Shown piece by piece: positions 38,630 to 46,789 of a DNA stretch of 64,000 nt. This DNA is from Metabacillus flavus (GTDB lineage Bacteria; Bacillota; Bacilli; Bacillales; Bacillaceae). Below the pieces are notes generated by a model. The model had not been told where the DNA came from. It did no database searches and saw only the letters and a list, made by a program, of their open reading frames with translations. The stretch spans positions 1,178,001 to 1,242,000 of the forward strand of contig NZ_JAGVRK010000001.1 of NCBI RefSeq assembly GCF_018283675.1. Direction: 5' to 3'. A program made the translations under genes and the position numbers. Position 1 is the stretch's first letter. Each line of letters starts with the position of its first letter.

Positions 38630-39558
38630 CGAATGAACAGCAAAGCTTGAAGGGGCAGGATTTTTTAACCCTTTTAGAGCTGGATACAGATATCATCCAT
38701 GCTCTTCTTGATGAAGCAGCGGCTTTGAAAAAAGCACCGATTGAGTCATCTCTGAAAGGAAAAATGCTAGCCATGATTTTTGAAAAATCTTCAACGAGAA
38801 CACGCGTATCTTTTGAAGCTGGAATGCTTCAGCTAGGCGGGCATGCCCTGTTTTTAAGCAGCAGCGATCTGCAGCTTGGAAGAGGAGAAACCATCGCTGA
38901 TACTGCGAAGGTGCTTTCAGCATACGTCGATGCGATTATGATCCGGACATTCGAGCATGAAAAGGCAGCCGAACTGGCTGCGCATGCATCGGTTCCTGTC
39001 ATTAACGGGTTAACAGACTTATTCCATCCTTGTCAGGCATTAGCAGATTTATTGACGATTCAGGAGCTTAAAGGCAGCTTTATCGGCAAAAAAATTGTAT
39101 ACATAGGGGACGGCAACAATGTAGCACATTCCCTTATGATTGCATGTGCAAAAATGGGGATGGATTTTGCCCTTGCGGCACCTAAAGGGTATGAGGCTGA
39201 TGCATCAGTTATAAATGAAGCAAAAAAGATTTCGAGCAGCACCGGCTCAAAACTTGAATTTACAAGCCCTCCTCGAGAAGCTGCAGCAGGAGCGGATATC
39301 CTTTATTCCGATGTCTGGACCAGCATGGGACAGGAAGGGGAGTCATTGAAGAGGCTAAAGGATTTTGAGGGCTTCCAAGTGAATGCGGAACTGATGAAGC
39401 ATGCGAAGCCTGACGCCCATTTCCTGCATTGTCTTCCGGCTCATCGGGAAGAGGAAGTCACCTCAGAAGTGATTGATGGACCGCAATCCGCTGTCTTCCA
39501 GCAGGCTGAAAATCGTCTTCATGCTCAAAAAGCTCTTTTAAAAATGATTCTCTGCTAA
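38617..39558 (+). CDS. argF: Ornithine carbamoyltransferase
   Basis: 313 residues. FEKSSTRTRVSFEAGM (carbamoyl phosphate site), FHPCQALADLLTI, and HCLPAHREEEVTSEVI (ornithine site Cys) define OTC. It joins carbamoyl phosphate and ornithine to citrulline. GGGAG precedes the ATG. Last gene of the arginine cluster; no clear terminator is seen before yjzC. Confidence 0.96.
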   Translation: MHALTNEQQSLKGQDFLTLLELDTDIIHALLDEAAALKKAPIESSLKGKMLAMIFEKSSTRTRVSFEAGMLQLGGHALFLSSSDLQLGRGETIADTAKVLSAYVDAIMIRTFEHEKAAELAAHASVPVINGLTDLFHPCQALADLLTIQELKGSFIGKKIVYIGDGNNVAHSLMIACAKMGMDFALAAPKGYEADASVINEAKKISSSTGSKLEFTSPPREAAAGADILYSDVWTSMGQEGESLKRLKDFEGFQVNAELMKHAKPDAHFLHCLPAHREEEVTSEVIDGPQSAVFQQAENRLHAQKALLKMILC

Positions 39559-39600
39559 ACGGGCATACTATGCAGGAACTTTGTATTAGGAGGGTTTGAC

Positions 39601-39780
39601 ATGGGACAGCAGCATCGTTTTCGTGAGGGCCAAAAAGCGCCCAATAACGGCGTTTATGTAGAAATCGGAGAAACGGGAGACAACGTTATGCATCCAAAGC
39701 AAATTAAGCTGAATGCCGGCGATCATTTTCCCGAAACTTCGAACCATAACAGGCAATGGACATATAAAAGAAAACCGTAA
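39601..39780 (+). CDS. yjzC: YjzC-family small protein
   Basis: 59 residues: MGQQHRFREGQKAPNNGVYV, then EIGETGDNVMHPKQIKLNAG and DHFPETSNHNRQWTYKRKP. Matches the YjzC family in sequence layout and in position after argF. Function unknown. AGGAGGG lies 5 bases before the ATG. Confidence 0.92.
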   Translation: MGQQHRFREGQKAPNNGVYVEIGETGDNVMHPKQIKLNAGDHFPETSNHNRQWTYKRKP

Positions 39781-39877
39781 GAGCAGTACATTGACTCATT
39801 GCAAGGAATTATTCGGAGCTGTTCTGCCGTTTTTCCTGTATTCGGAGTGCCGGGCGCTATGAAATTCTTGCCAAAAT

Positions 39878-39910
39878 AAAAAAGACCTGTCCGGATGGAA
39901 GGTCTTTTTT
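39878..39910. terminator. Bidirectional terminator between yjzC and yjzD
   Basis: AAAAAGACCT/AGGTCTTTTTT around an eleven-base loop, T-runs on both strands. Confidence 0.88.
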
Positions 39911-39915
39911 GCTTA

Positions 39916-40101
39916 TTAATGCTGATCATTCACAGGCTCGTTTGGAATCAAAGCAGCTATAGCGAAGATCAAAATGGTTACGACAACTGATAAAATGGTT
40001 GCTGTCATGAAATCGTATGCGCTTCCAACCATTGACGAAGTAACGTAAGTAAGCATATGTACTAACAGAAACGCCCAGAAAAACGTCCAAAAATAACGCA
40101 A
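39916..40101 (-). CDS. yjzD: YjzD-family (DUF2929) small membrane protein
   Basis: 61 residues with two membrane spans (FWTFFWAFLLVHMLTYVTSSM and TATILSVVVTILIFAIAALI). The TTG at 40101 is chosen because GGAGGGG lies seven bases before it; an ATG 15 bases upstream forms part of that ribosome site. The resulting length equals B. subtilis YjzD. Function unknown. Confidence 0.88.
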   Translation of the reverse strand: MRYFWTFFWAFLLVHMLTYVTSSMVGSAYDFMTATILSVVVTILIFAIAALIPNEPVNDQH

Positions 40102-40311
40102 AATTTTCCCCTCCATTTGCACACAATTCTTCTTTTATGATATCACACATAAATTAGACAATAAAGGTTAGAAATGAAACATTTGTGACAAGGATTTGTC
40201 CGTTAGCCATAGAATTTCCTAAAGAGAGGGTGGGCTCCTTCCCACGCCATTTGTTTTCTCTGTCATAAGATAAAGCGGGCACATCTCTCAATAGGAAAGG
40301 CGGTGAGCAGC

Positions 40312-41046
40312 ATGGAAATTTATGATCGTTTTTTTCAGTATGAGTCAGAATGGACGGTTATTCATACTCCTTATCAGCCAAATGGTTTTGGAATATTGAT
40401 TTTAGGCGATAAAAATCATTTTGTGGATGGGCAAACAAGTTTCTGGATGCAGCATCTTGGGCGCAAACAGCTGCTTGCCGCTTTGAGAAAAGCTGGCTTT
40501 ACTCTCATTCAGTCCAATCTCCATGGCAGCCATTGGGGATCGCCTAAGGCAGGGGATCTGGCAGAAAAGCTCCTCCATCTTTTTCCTAAAAAAGAAATTA
40601 TTAATGACAAGGTCCACCTTCTCGCAGAAGGAACAGGGGCGCTTGCAGCACTTGAATTAATGGAAAGAAGCCCTGAAAGGCTGCGTTCAATCGGACTCTT
40701 TAACCCGTGTTTAGATCTTCAAAGCTATATCAATGATGAGAAGATGAATAAGCTTTTTTATAAACGCCTTACTAGAGAAATTGCAGCAGCCTATGAGATC
40801 GATGTAAAGGAATTGGAGCATTATTCCTTCAGGTCCATTAACCAGCTGGAATCCACGGTACCGGTAAAAATTTGGGACCGGATGAGCGGGACGCCATTTC
40901 CCTATCAAAAACACAGCAAAGCTTTTGAAGAGCAGCGGAAAGAAGAGGGCTATCCGATTGAATTGATCCTGCATTTAGGCGAGCAGCCATACCGTATCCA
41001 CCAATCTGTTATTAAGTACTTTTCGCTGCATCAGAAAAATTTATAG
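40312..41046 (+). CDS. yjaU: YjaU-like alpha/beta-hydrolase-fold protein
   Basis: 244 residues. Layout resembles an alpha/beta hydrolase (FGILILGDKNHF; HLLAEGTGALAALELM at the place of the nucleophile elbow; LILHLGEQPYRIHQS near the end). The elbow reads AEGTG and lacks the usual Ser, so the enzyme may be inactive. Position equals B. subtilis yjaU. The ATG at 40312 follows AAGGCGGTGAG. It is followed closely by yjaV. Confidence 0.8.
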   Translation: MEIYDRFFQYESEWTVIHTPYQPNGFGILILGDKNHFVDGQTSFWMQHLGRKQLLAALRKAGFTLIQSNLHGSHWGSPKAGDLAEKLLHLFPKKEIINDKVHLLAEGTGALAALELMERSPERLRSIGLFNPCLDLQSYINDEKMNKLFYKRLTREIAAAYEIDVKELEHYSFRSINQLESTVPVKIWDRMSGTPFPYQKHSKAFEEQRKEEGYPIELILHLGEQPYRIHQSVIKYFSLHQKNL

Positions 41047-41083
41047 CATGGTGAGCATCATTATTTCTTAGAGGAGGGAAGCC

Positions 41084-41725
41084 ATGAAGAAGGCAGCCGT
41101 ATTGGGAGCTCATACGTTTCTTGGTTTCGCGCTGTGCATGGAGTGGCTCGAAAAAGGTGTTGAAGTTCTGGCTGTATATGAAAAAGCAAAGAACAGTCTG
41201 GAAGAAAGGCGAATGGAAGAAATGTGGATGACAGTAGGAAGGAACGCGCTGTTTGAGCTAGTGTGCAAGGAAGAAAATCCTGACTTGCAATCATGCGATG
41301 CAGCGGTTTGTGAAACGGAATGGCTAGAGCATCATAATACAATAGATATACCCCTGCTTATTATTGAAAAAGGAGGCAAAGCAAGAAAAGAGGTTAGTGA
41401 TCACAATGGTGTAATTTATGCAGGCAAAATGTACGGACCATGGCAGCCTGCAACGGAGGAGCTTACAAATTGGAGGGCTGAAGATTTTGCAGTCCCGCCA
41501 TTTAAAAAAGATCCTGGACTGTATATTGAAGATGCAGCTAAAACCATTGCAGAGTTGGCAGCCAAGGATTTCAAAGGCCAATCATTTTATCTCCCGGGAA
41601 ATGGTGTGCGCAGAGAAGAACTATATCCTCTCGTTCAGGAAACCCCTATAAAGAAGGGGCTGGAAGAACTGAAAAAGCATATGGAGCAGTATCCTTTTCT
41701 TTATGACTCTTCCGCGCTTGTCTAA
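41084..41725 (+). CDS. yjaV: YjaV-like protein, NAD-epimerase-like fold
   Basis: 213 residues. The start MKKAAVLGAHTFLGFALCMEW looks like a Rossmann-type GxxxxxG loop, as in nucleoside-diphosphate-sugar epimerases; the remainder is not conserved enough for a function. Position and pairing with yjaU equal B. subtilis. GAGGAGGGAAG precedes the ATG. Confidence 0.8.
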   Translation: MKKAAVLGAHTFLGFALCMEWLEKGVEVLAVYEKAKNSLEERRMEEMWMTVGRNALFELVCKEENPDLQSCDAAVCETEWLEHHNTIDIPLLIIEKGGKARKEVSDHNGVIYAGKMYGPWQPATEELTNWRAEDFAVPPFKKDPGLYIEDAAKTIAELAAKDFKGQSFYLPGNGVRREELYPLVQETPIKKGLEELKKHMEQYPFLYDSSALV

Positions 41726-41803
41726 TGAAGGGTTTGCGAATATAGTTATAAAAGAAACCCGCTGGACAAGCAGGAGTATTTAACAAAAAGGAGACACTAA
41801 AAT

Positions 41804-41989
41804 ATGGATCAGCACGAAAAACAAATGGAATTCATGCAAATAGCGATGAAATATTTTCCTGAAGCAAAACAGCAGCTTGATGAACTCGGTCTGGAGCTGT
41901 CTATGGAACACATTCAGCCTCTACTAGGTTTGTTCAATAAAGTAATGGCTGAGGCGTATGATTTAGGTAAACAAGACGCTTTAAAATAA
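41804..41989 (+). CDS. comZ: Competence operon regulator ComZ
   Basis: 61 residues. FMQIAMKYFPEAKQQLDELGLELSMEHIQPLLGLFNKVMAEAYDLGKQDA agrees with B. subtilis ComZ almost throughout, including the leucine-rich helix. ComZ lowers expression of comG. In B. subtilis it is translated with med; here med is absent and comZ stands alone behind AAAAGGAGA. Its stop codon lies inside the 8-bp target duplication of a MITE. Confidence 0.93.
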   Translation: MDQHEKQMEFMQIAMKYFPEAKQQLDELGLELSMEHIQPLLGLFNKVMAEAYDLGKQDALK

Positions 41990-41990
41990 T

Positions 41991-42175
41991 GGCTCTGTTA
42001 AACTTGGCTGTTGATTGCAGCTAGCAGGCGTTCGCTTATCCTTGGGCGGGCGGTGAGCCTCCTCGCCGCTTTGCGCCTGCGGGGTCTCACCTGGCCCGCT
42101 GCTCCCGCTGGAGGCTCACGCCTTCCGCTCCAATCAACAGGTGTTAATAAATCAACTTAATGCTTTAACAAAGCC
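41991..42175 (+). mobile_element. MITE copy A, 185 bp, 8-bp target duplication
   Basis: Terminal inverted repeats GGCTCTGTTAAA (41991-42002) and TTTAACAAAGCC (42164-42175). The flanks carry the exact direct repeat AAAATAAT (41983-41990 and 42176-42183). The inside holds a GC-rich core (about 42029-42146; GGGCGGGCGGTGAGCC, GCGCCTGCGGGGTCTCACC, GCCTTCCGCTCCAATCAAC) that can fold extensively. No transposase is encoded. Confidence 0.92.
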
Positions 42176-42189
42176 AAAATAATAGAAAG

Positions 42190-42225
42190 GCTTGAACCCG
42201 GAAAAGGCAGTTCAAGCTTTTTTTT
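42190..42225 (+). terminator. Terminator, probably originally of comZ
   Basis: GCTTGAAC/GTTCAAGC stem and eight T residues. It lies directly after the second target duplication, so the MITE has separated it from the comZ stop codon. Confidence 0.85.
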
Positions 42226-42476
42226 CATTCTTCACTAAATTTCTTTTTTATAATATCCAGCATCGGTGACAGTTTTTTAAACATGGGTTTCATTTCTTTA
42301 AGGGACCCCATGATATCATCAACCTGCATCATAATTTTCATGTAATCAAGCTGGTCTTCGTCTTCATTGGATTCAAGGGTGGATTCTTTAGGCGCTTCAA
42401 CCATTTTTTCATCCATTTTTTCCTGACGGCTTCCGAACATCAGTTGATCAAATTTATTTTTCTGGGGACTTGCCAT
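42225..42476 (-). CDS. Hypothetical protein at the yjzB position
   Basis: 83 residues. The N-terminus is basic (MASPQKNKFDQLMFGSRQEK), the middle acidic, and the C-terminus a helix (DYMKIMMQVDDIMGSLKEMKPMFKKLSPMLDIIKKKF). The ATG at 42476 follows AAGGTGA. It sits between comZ and fabH, where B. subtilis has yjzB, but I cannot confirm similarity. Function unknown. Confidence 0.7.
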   Translation of the reverse strand: MASPQKNKFDQLMFGSRQEKMDEKMVEAPKESTLESNEDEDQLDYMKIMMQVDDIMGSLKEMKPMFKKLSPMLDIIKKKFSEE

Positions 42477-42562
42477 TCTTTTCACCTTCCCGGCAATGTA
42501 TTTCTGCTGATATTAATCTATGAAATGGAGACAATTGTGCATGGACGAATGCATCAGTCTTA

Positions 42563-42608
42563 TTGATAAATTAAAAGAGATAAGCTAAAATTAGTACCAA
42601 GTCATAAT
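42563..42608 (+). promoter_or_regulatory. fabH promoter with FapR-type operator
   Basis: TTGATA (42563-42568), 17 bases, TAAAAT (42586-42591). ATTAGTACC at 42590 continued by AAGTCATAAT (to 42608) is an imperfect match to the FapR palindrome and overlaps the end of the -10 box. FapR with malonyl-CoA controls fabHA-fabF in B. subtilis, so the same control is likely. Confidence 0.6.
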
Positions 42609-42648
42609 ATATGATGTTAAAAATTATAATACTAAAGGGGCTGCACAT

Positions 42649-43581
42649 ATGAACGCTGGAATTATCGGAATTGGCCGGTATATCCCTGAAAATGTGATTA
42701 CCAATCATGACCTTGAGAAACGGATGGATACGTCGGATGAATGGATCCGTACCCGAACTGGAATAGAAGAAAGACGCATTGCAAGCGATGATATTGATAC
42801 ATCTGATATGGCGTTTATGGCTGCAGAAAAAGCACTTATAGACGCAGGAATTACGGCTAAGGAACTGGATATGATCCTTGTAGCAACGGTTACGCCTGAT
42901 CAGCCGTTCCCTTCGGTTGCATGCCGCATACAGGAGAGACTTGGTGCCGGCCAGATCCCTGCAATGGATATAAGCGCTGCATGTGCAGGATTTATGTATG
43001 GGCTTGTTACTGGAAAACAGTTTATCGAAACCGGTGTTTATAAAAATATTTTGGTAGTAGGCGTTGAGAAGCTTTCAAAGGTGACAAACTGGGAGGACCG
43101 GAATACGGCGGTTCTTTTCGGAGATGCAGCAGGTGCCGCAGTTTTAGGGCCTGTTTCTGAAGGGAAAGGAATTCTTTCTTTCGATTTGGGAGCAGACGGA
43201 TCAGGCGGCAAGCACTTATACCAGGAAGAATATATTATCATGAACGGCCGCGAAGTTTTCAAGTTTGCCGTTAGACAAATGGGCGAATCCAGCGTTAAAG
43301 TACTCGAGAAAGCAGGATTGACAAAGGCTGATGTAGATATGCTTGTTCCTCACCAGGCGAACATCCGTATCATGGAAGCATCGAGAGAACGCCTTGAGCT
43401 TCCGCCCGAGAAAATGTCCAAAACAGTAAATAAATTCGGAAATACATCCGCAGCTTCTATTCCGCTAAGTATTGTAGAAGAGCTGGAAGCTGGTAAAATA
43501 AAAGACGGAGATCTGCTTGTCATGGTAGGATTCGGAGGCGGCTTAACCTGGGGCGCCATTGCCATGAGATGGGGACGTTAA
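42649..43581 (+). CDS. fabH: 3-oxoacyl-ACP synthase III
   Basis: 310 residues. The catalytic triad is visible: Cys in [12 protein letters not shown], His in [10 protein letters not shown] and Asn in [28 protein letters not shown] is the substrate-entry loop. It condenses acyl-CoA with malonyl-ACP to begin fatty-acid synthesis (branched-chain primers in Bacillus). First gene of fabH-fabF, with 40 bases between. Confidence 0.97.
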   Translation: MNAGIIGIGRYIPENVITNHDLEKRMDTSDEWIRTRTGIEERRIASDDIDTSDMAFMAAEKALIDAGITAKELDMILVATVTPDQPFPSVACRIQERLGAGQIPAMDISAACAGFMYGLVTGKQFIETGVYKNILVVGVEKLSKVTNWEDRNTAVLFGDAAGAAVLGPVSEGKGILSFDLGADGSGGKHLYQEEYIIMNGREVFKFAVRQMGESSVKVLEKAGLTKADVDMLVPHQANIRIMEASRERLELPPEKMSKTVNKFGNTSAASIPLSIVEELEAGKIKDGDLLVMVGFGGGLTWGAIAMRWGR

Positions 43582-43621
43582 AACGATAGATTATTCTAAT
43601 TTAAAATGAGGTGTTTTCTAT

Positions 43622-44860
43622 ATGGAAAAGAAAAGAGTAGTGGTTACAGGGCTGGGGGCTGTCAGTCCTCTTGGATTGGATGCAGAAACAACCTGGGAGA
43701 ACGCGATTAATGGCGTTTCCGGAATCAAGCCGCTTACGCGTGTAAATGCGGATGACTATCCAGCAAAAGTAGCGGGAGAAATTACAGATTTTGATCCTGA
43801 ACAATTTATGGATAGAAAAGAAGCTAGAAAAATGGACCGCTTCACGCAATATGCTGTAGCGGCGTCAATGATGGCTGTAAAAGATGCAAACCTTGAAATT
43901 ACAGATGAAAATGCTCCTAGAGTGGGAGTATGGGTAGGTTCCGGTATCGGAGGAATGGAAACATTCGAAACCCAGCACAGGATTCTTATGGAAAAAGGAC
44001 CTAAACGCGTAAGCCCGTTTTTTGTTCCGATGATGATACCTGACATGGCAGCCGGCCAGGTATCCATTGCACTTGGAGCGAAAGGATTTAACGCTTGTAC
44101 AGTAACTGCCTGTGCTACCGGTACGAACTCCATTGGTGATGCCTACCGTGTAATTGAACGCGGCGATGCAGATGTGATGATTTCCGGAGGAGCAGAAGCA
44201 CCGCTGTCACAAATGGCATTTGCAGGTTTCAGCTCAAGCAAAGCGCTATCCACAAATCCGGATCCTGCTAAAGCAAGCCGTCCGTTTGACGCAGATCGTG
44301 ATGGTTTTGTAATGGGTGAGGGCGCAGGAATACTTGTTCTTGAAGAGCTTGAACACGCTCTTGCACGCGGTGCTAAAATTTATGCGGAAATTGTTGGCTA
44401 CGGTGCAACGGGTGACGCTTATCACATTACCGCTCCGGCTCCGGGTGGAGAAGGCGGGGTCCGTGCGATGAGACAGGCAATTGAGACAGCGAATCTTCAG
44501 CCAGAAGATGTGGATTACATTAATGCCCACGGAACAAGCACACCGTATAATGATAAATTTGAAACACTGGCTATTAAAGAAGTATTCGGAGAGCACGCGA
44601 AAAAAGTTGCAATCAGTTCAACGAAATCCATGACTGGACATTTGCTTGGAGCAGCTGGCGGAGTTGAAGCCATCTTCTCAGTACTTGCGATTAAGGAAGG
44701 AATTATTCCTCCTACAATCAATCTGGAAAATCCTGATCCGGAATGTGATCTTGACTACGTTCCGAATGAAGCCCGCAAGACAAAAGTGAATGTCGCACTA
44801 AGCAATTCACTTGGCTTTGGCGGTCATAACGCAACGATTTTGTTTAAAAAATACGTATAA
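43622..44860 (+). CDS. fabF: 3-oxoacyl-ACP synthase II
   Basis: 412 residues. Cys in [14 protein letters not shown], His in [14 protein letters not shown] and [17 protein letters not shown] form the KAS II active site; [11 protein letters not shown] and [14 protein letters not shown] close the fold. It elongates acyl-ACP. A terminator follows directly. Confidence 0.97.
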   Translation: MEKKRVVVTGLGAVSPLGLDAETTWENAINGVSGIKPLTRVNADDYPAKVAGEITDFDPEQFMDRKEARKMDRFTQYAVAASMMAVKDANLEITDENAPRVGVWVGSGIGGMETFETQHRILMEKGPKRVSPFFVPMMIPDMAAGQVSIALGAKGFNACTVTACATGTNSIGDAYRVIERGDADVMISGGAEAPLSQMAFAGFSSSKALSTNPDPAKASRPFDADRDGFVMGEGAGILVLEELEHALARGAKIYAEIVGYGATGDAYHITAPAPGGEGGVRAMRQAIETANLQPEDVDYINAHGTSTPYNDKFETLAIKEVFGEHAKKVAISSTKSMTGHLLGAAGGVEAIFSVLAIKEGIIPPTINLENPDPECDLDYVPNEARKTKVNVALSNSLGFGGHNATILFKKYV

Positions 44861-44862
44861 GT

Positions 44863-44896
44863 AAAAAGCTGCCGATTTATTCGGCAGCTTTTTTGT
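44863..44896 (+). terminator. Terminator of fabH-fabF
   Basis: AAAAGCTGCCGA/TCGGCAGCTTTT and further T residues directly after the fabF stop. Confidence 0.92.
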
Positions 44897-44998
44897 GTTT
44901 CTGCACTGATTCACTGCCTGCTGCAGGGCCCAATTCCACTGAAAATTCTCCTCCCACTTTCAGCCGTCCCTTCATACATTAATAGAGGGGTGATAGAG

Positions 44999-45784
44999 AT
45001 GGGTGTGATGAGAACGGACCAATGGTTTGAAAAGGAGCTGAGCCTGAACGAGCTAGCCAAAAAGCTAAAACCGTATTTCCCGGACAGGAGCGAAAAAACA
45101 CTTGTTAAGTCGCTGCTGCCGTTCGGGGTTTACCGAAATGGCCAATCTGCTCTGAAGACTATGCAAACCATCAAGGAAGAGAAAATCCTGCCTTATATTA
45201 ATAAAGAGTATGAAGATCTTCGGAAGAAATGGTCGGGCCCGGATGCGCCAGTCTTTATTTTGCCCGGTGATTTATCAAACGGGAAAATTAAGCGGGAATA
45301 TGGCGGGAAGTCCGGACTTGCTTTTCATGATAAGCTGTTTCTTTTTTTGGCCCCAGATGTTCCAAAGGAAGAGGTAAAGGCCCTGCTGATTCATGAATAT
45401 CATCATATTTGCCGCTTAGCCAAGGATCCTAAGAAAGAAAAAGATTATACGCTTGCAGATGTGGTAATCATGGAGGGACTTGCTGAAAATGCAGTAAGAG
45501 AACTGCTTGGCGAGGATAAAACGGCAAGCTGGACCAGGCTTTACCAGGATGCTCAGCTTCGCCAATTTTGGAAAAGACATATCCTTCCCAACCAGACCAT
45601 CAAGCAGGAGGACCGGCATTTCGATAAAATGATATACGGTCTTGGCATGTATCCGAAAATGCTTGGCTATACAGCCGGGTATTATGCTGTTAAATCCTAT
45701 ATGAAAGATACTGGCTCAATGACGGAGAGTCTTTTCAAAACGCCTTCCGAGCGCATTATAAAGGCTCTTAAAATAGAGGAATAA
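44999..45784 (+). CDS. yjaZ: YjaZ-like zinc metalloprotease (DUF2268)
   Basis: 261 residues. LLIHEYHHICRLA has the HExxH zinc motif, with a downstream Glu candidate in VIMEGLAENAVRELLG. The remainder matches the DUF2268 layout. It has no signal peptide. The ATG at 44999 follows AGAGGGGTGAT. Substrate unknown; position equals B. subtilis yjaZ. Confidence 0.88.
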   Translation: MGVMRTDQWFEKELSLNELAKKLKPYFPDRSEKTLVKSLLPFGVYRNGQSALKTMQTIKEEKILPYINKEYEDLRKKWSGPDAPVFILPGDLSNGKIKREYGGKSGLAFHDKLFLFLAPDVPKEEVKALLIHEYHHICRLAKDPKKEKDYTLADVVIMEGLAENAVRELLGEDKTASWTRLYQDAQLRQFWKRHILPNQTIKQEDRHFDKMIYGLGMYPKMLGYTAGYYAVKSYMKDTGSMTESLFKTPSERIIKALKIEE

Positions 45785-45886
45785 ATACGAAAGAAAATCC
45801 GCCCATAATCTGAAGAAACTGGAATATTTTCTGCTCGTCCTGCCTATACTGATTGACAAACAGATTGAGAAGGTGAGGGGTAAGAA

Positions 45887-46639
45887 ATGTTGTTTCTTCA
45901 TGATGTATGGGTAAATTGGTTTGAGGGAGAAGAAAATGGATACAATGTGTGCCATTTCCATGAATGGCGAAAGGATGACAGTGTTGAGCTGCTGGATCAG
46001 GTGCCGTTGCTCAAAGTCAATCAAGTGCTGTTCAGGTACATTGAAAATGATCTTTCCGAGATACCGCAAAGCCTCCTGAAAGACATTCATCAGAAAGCCT
46101 ACATCCGGAAAAATCATGAAAGAATACAACTTGATTACTGCTTCGTCATCACAGATGGCCAGGGAATTATCGCAGTTGATACAATCGGCTACAGCATCCC
46201 TGTACGGAAAAGCCGTTTGATTCCAAGGCAGGAACAGCTCGTTTATGAAATGGTTAAGGACGTAGATGCGGATGACTATCCTTTTCACGGGCCGCTGCAT
46301 GGGGAAGAAAAGGAATTTCATATTCTGTCTCTTGCTCCTGACCACATGAGAGGACTCACCCGTAAGGAACGGCAGCTAAAGCAGCTTCTATTCATGGCAT
46401 TGGATCAGCTGCAAACCACAAAAAATACGGCAGAAATAAAATATTGGTACACAGAATGGAATCCGCAGGAGTATGAACAAATCCGTTCCATGGAATTTCA
46501 TGATGTCTTCCAAAAGCTTTACAGCGAAACCGTAAATGGGTGGTCCCCGAAGCATATGTCGCTATGCGAGCATCTAGTAAAAGGACAACCCTTCTTTGAA
46601 AAACTATGGGATACCGAGCACGAATCGAAAGTAAATTGA
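45887..46639 (+). CDS. yjbA: YjbA-family (DUF3603) protein
   Basis: 250 residues, [27 protein letters not shown] at the start and a C-terminal [20 protein letters not shown]. Length and position agree with B. subtilis YjbA. It is a soluble protein of unknown function. Preceded by GAAGGTGAGGGG. The app operon that lies near here in B. subtilis is absent. Confidence 0.88.
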   Translation: MLFLHDVWVNWFEGEENGYNVCHFHEWRKDDSVELLDQVPLLKVNQVLFRYIENDLSEIPQSLLKDIHQKAYIRKNHERIQLDYCFVITDGQGIIAVDTIGYSIPVRKSRLIPRQEQLVYEMVKDVDADDYPFHGPLHGEEKEFHILSLAPDHMRGLTRKERQLKQLLFMALDQLQTTKNTAEIKYWYTEWNPQEYEQIRSMEFHDVFQKLYSETVNGWSPKHMSLCEHLVKGQPFFEKLWDTEHESKVN

Positions 46640-46662
46640 ATGCAATGGACAAGCCTCCTGAT

Positions 46663-46696
46663 AACCCCGGCTGAAGACTGGGTGAAGGGGGTTTTT
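46663..46696 (+). terminator. Terminator of yjbA
   Basis: AACCCC...GGGGTT with a long loop, followed by T residues. Moderate stem only. Confidence 0.55.
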
Positions 46697-46734
46697 GTGT
46701 GTTTAGGCTTACAGTCAGCTTCTAGGTGGTACGG

Positions 46735-46759
46735 TATAATAGAAGGTAAAGCGCTTTCT
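46735..46759 (+). promoter_or_regulatory. -10 box and cre-like palindrome upstream of the kgtP-like gene
   Basis: TATAAT at 46735-46740 is followed by GTAAAGCGCTTTCT (46746-46759), whose AAAGCGCTTT centre fits a CcpA site placed at the start of transcription. The -35 box is not clear. Confidence 0.5.
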
Positions 46760-46789
46760 TTTTAAAAACCGCTTCAAGGAGGTATAATT

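Noticed and set aside
45716-46345. Leftward 209-codon frame across yjaZ/yjbA
   Set aside because: Antisense to two conserved genes; no ribosome site.
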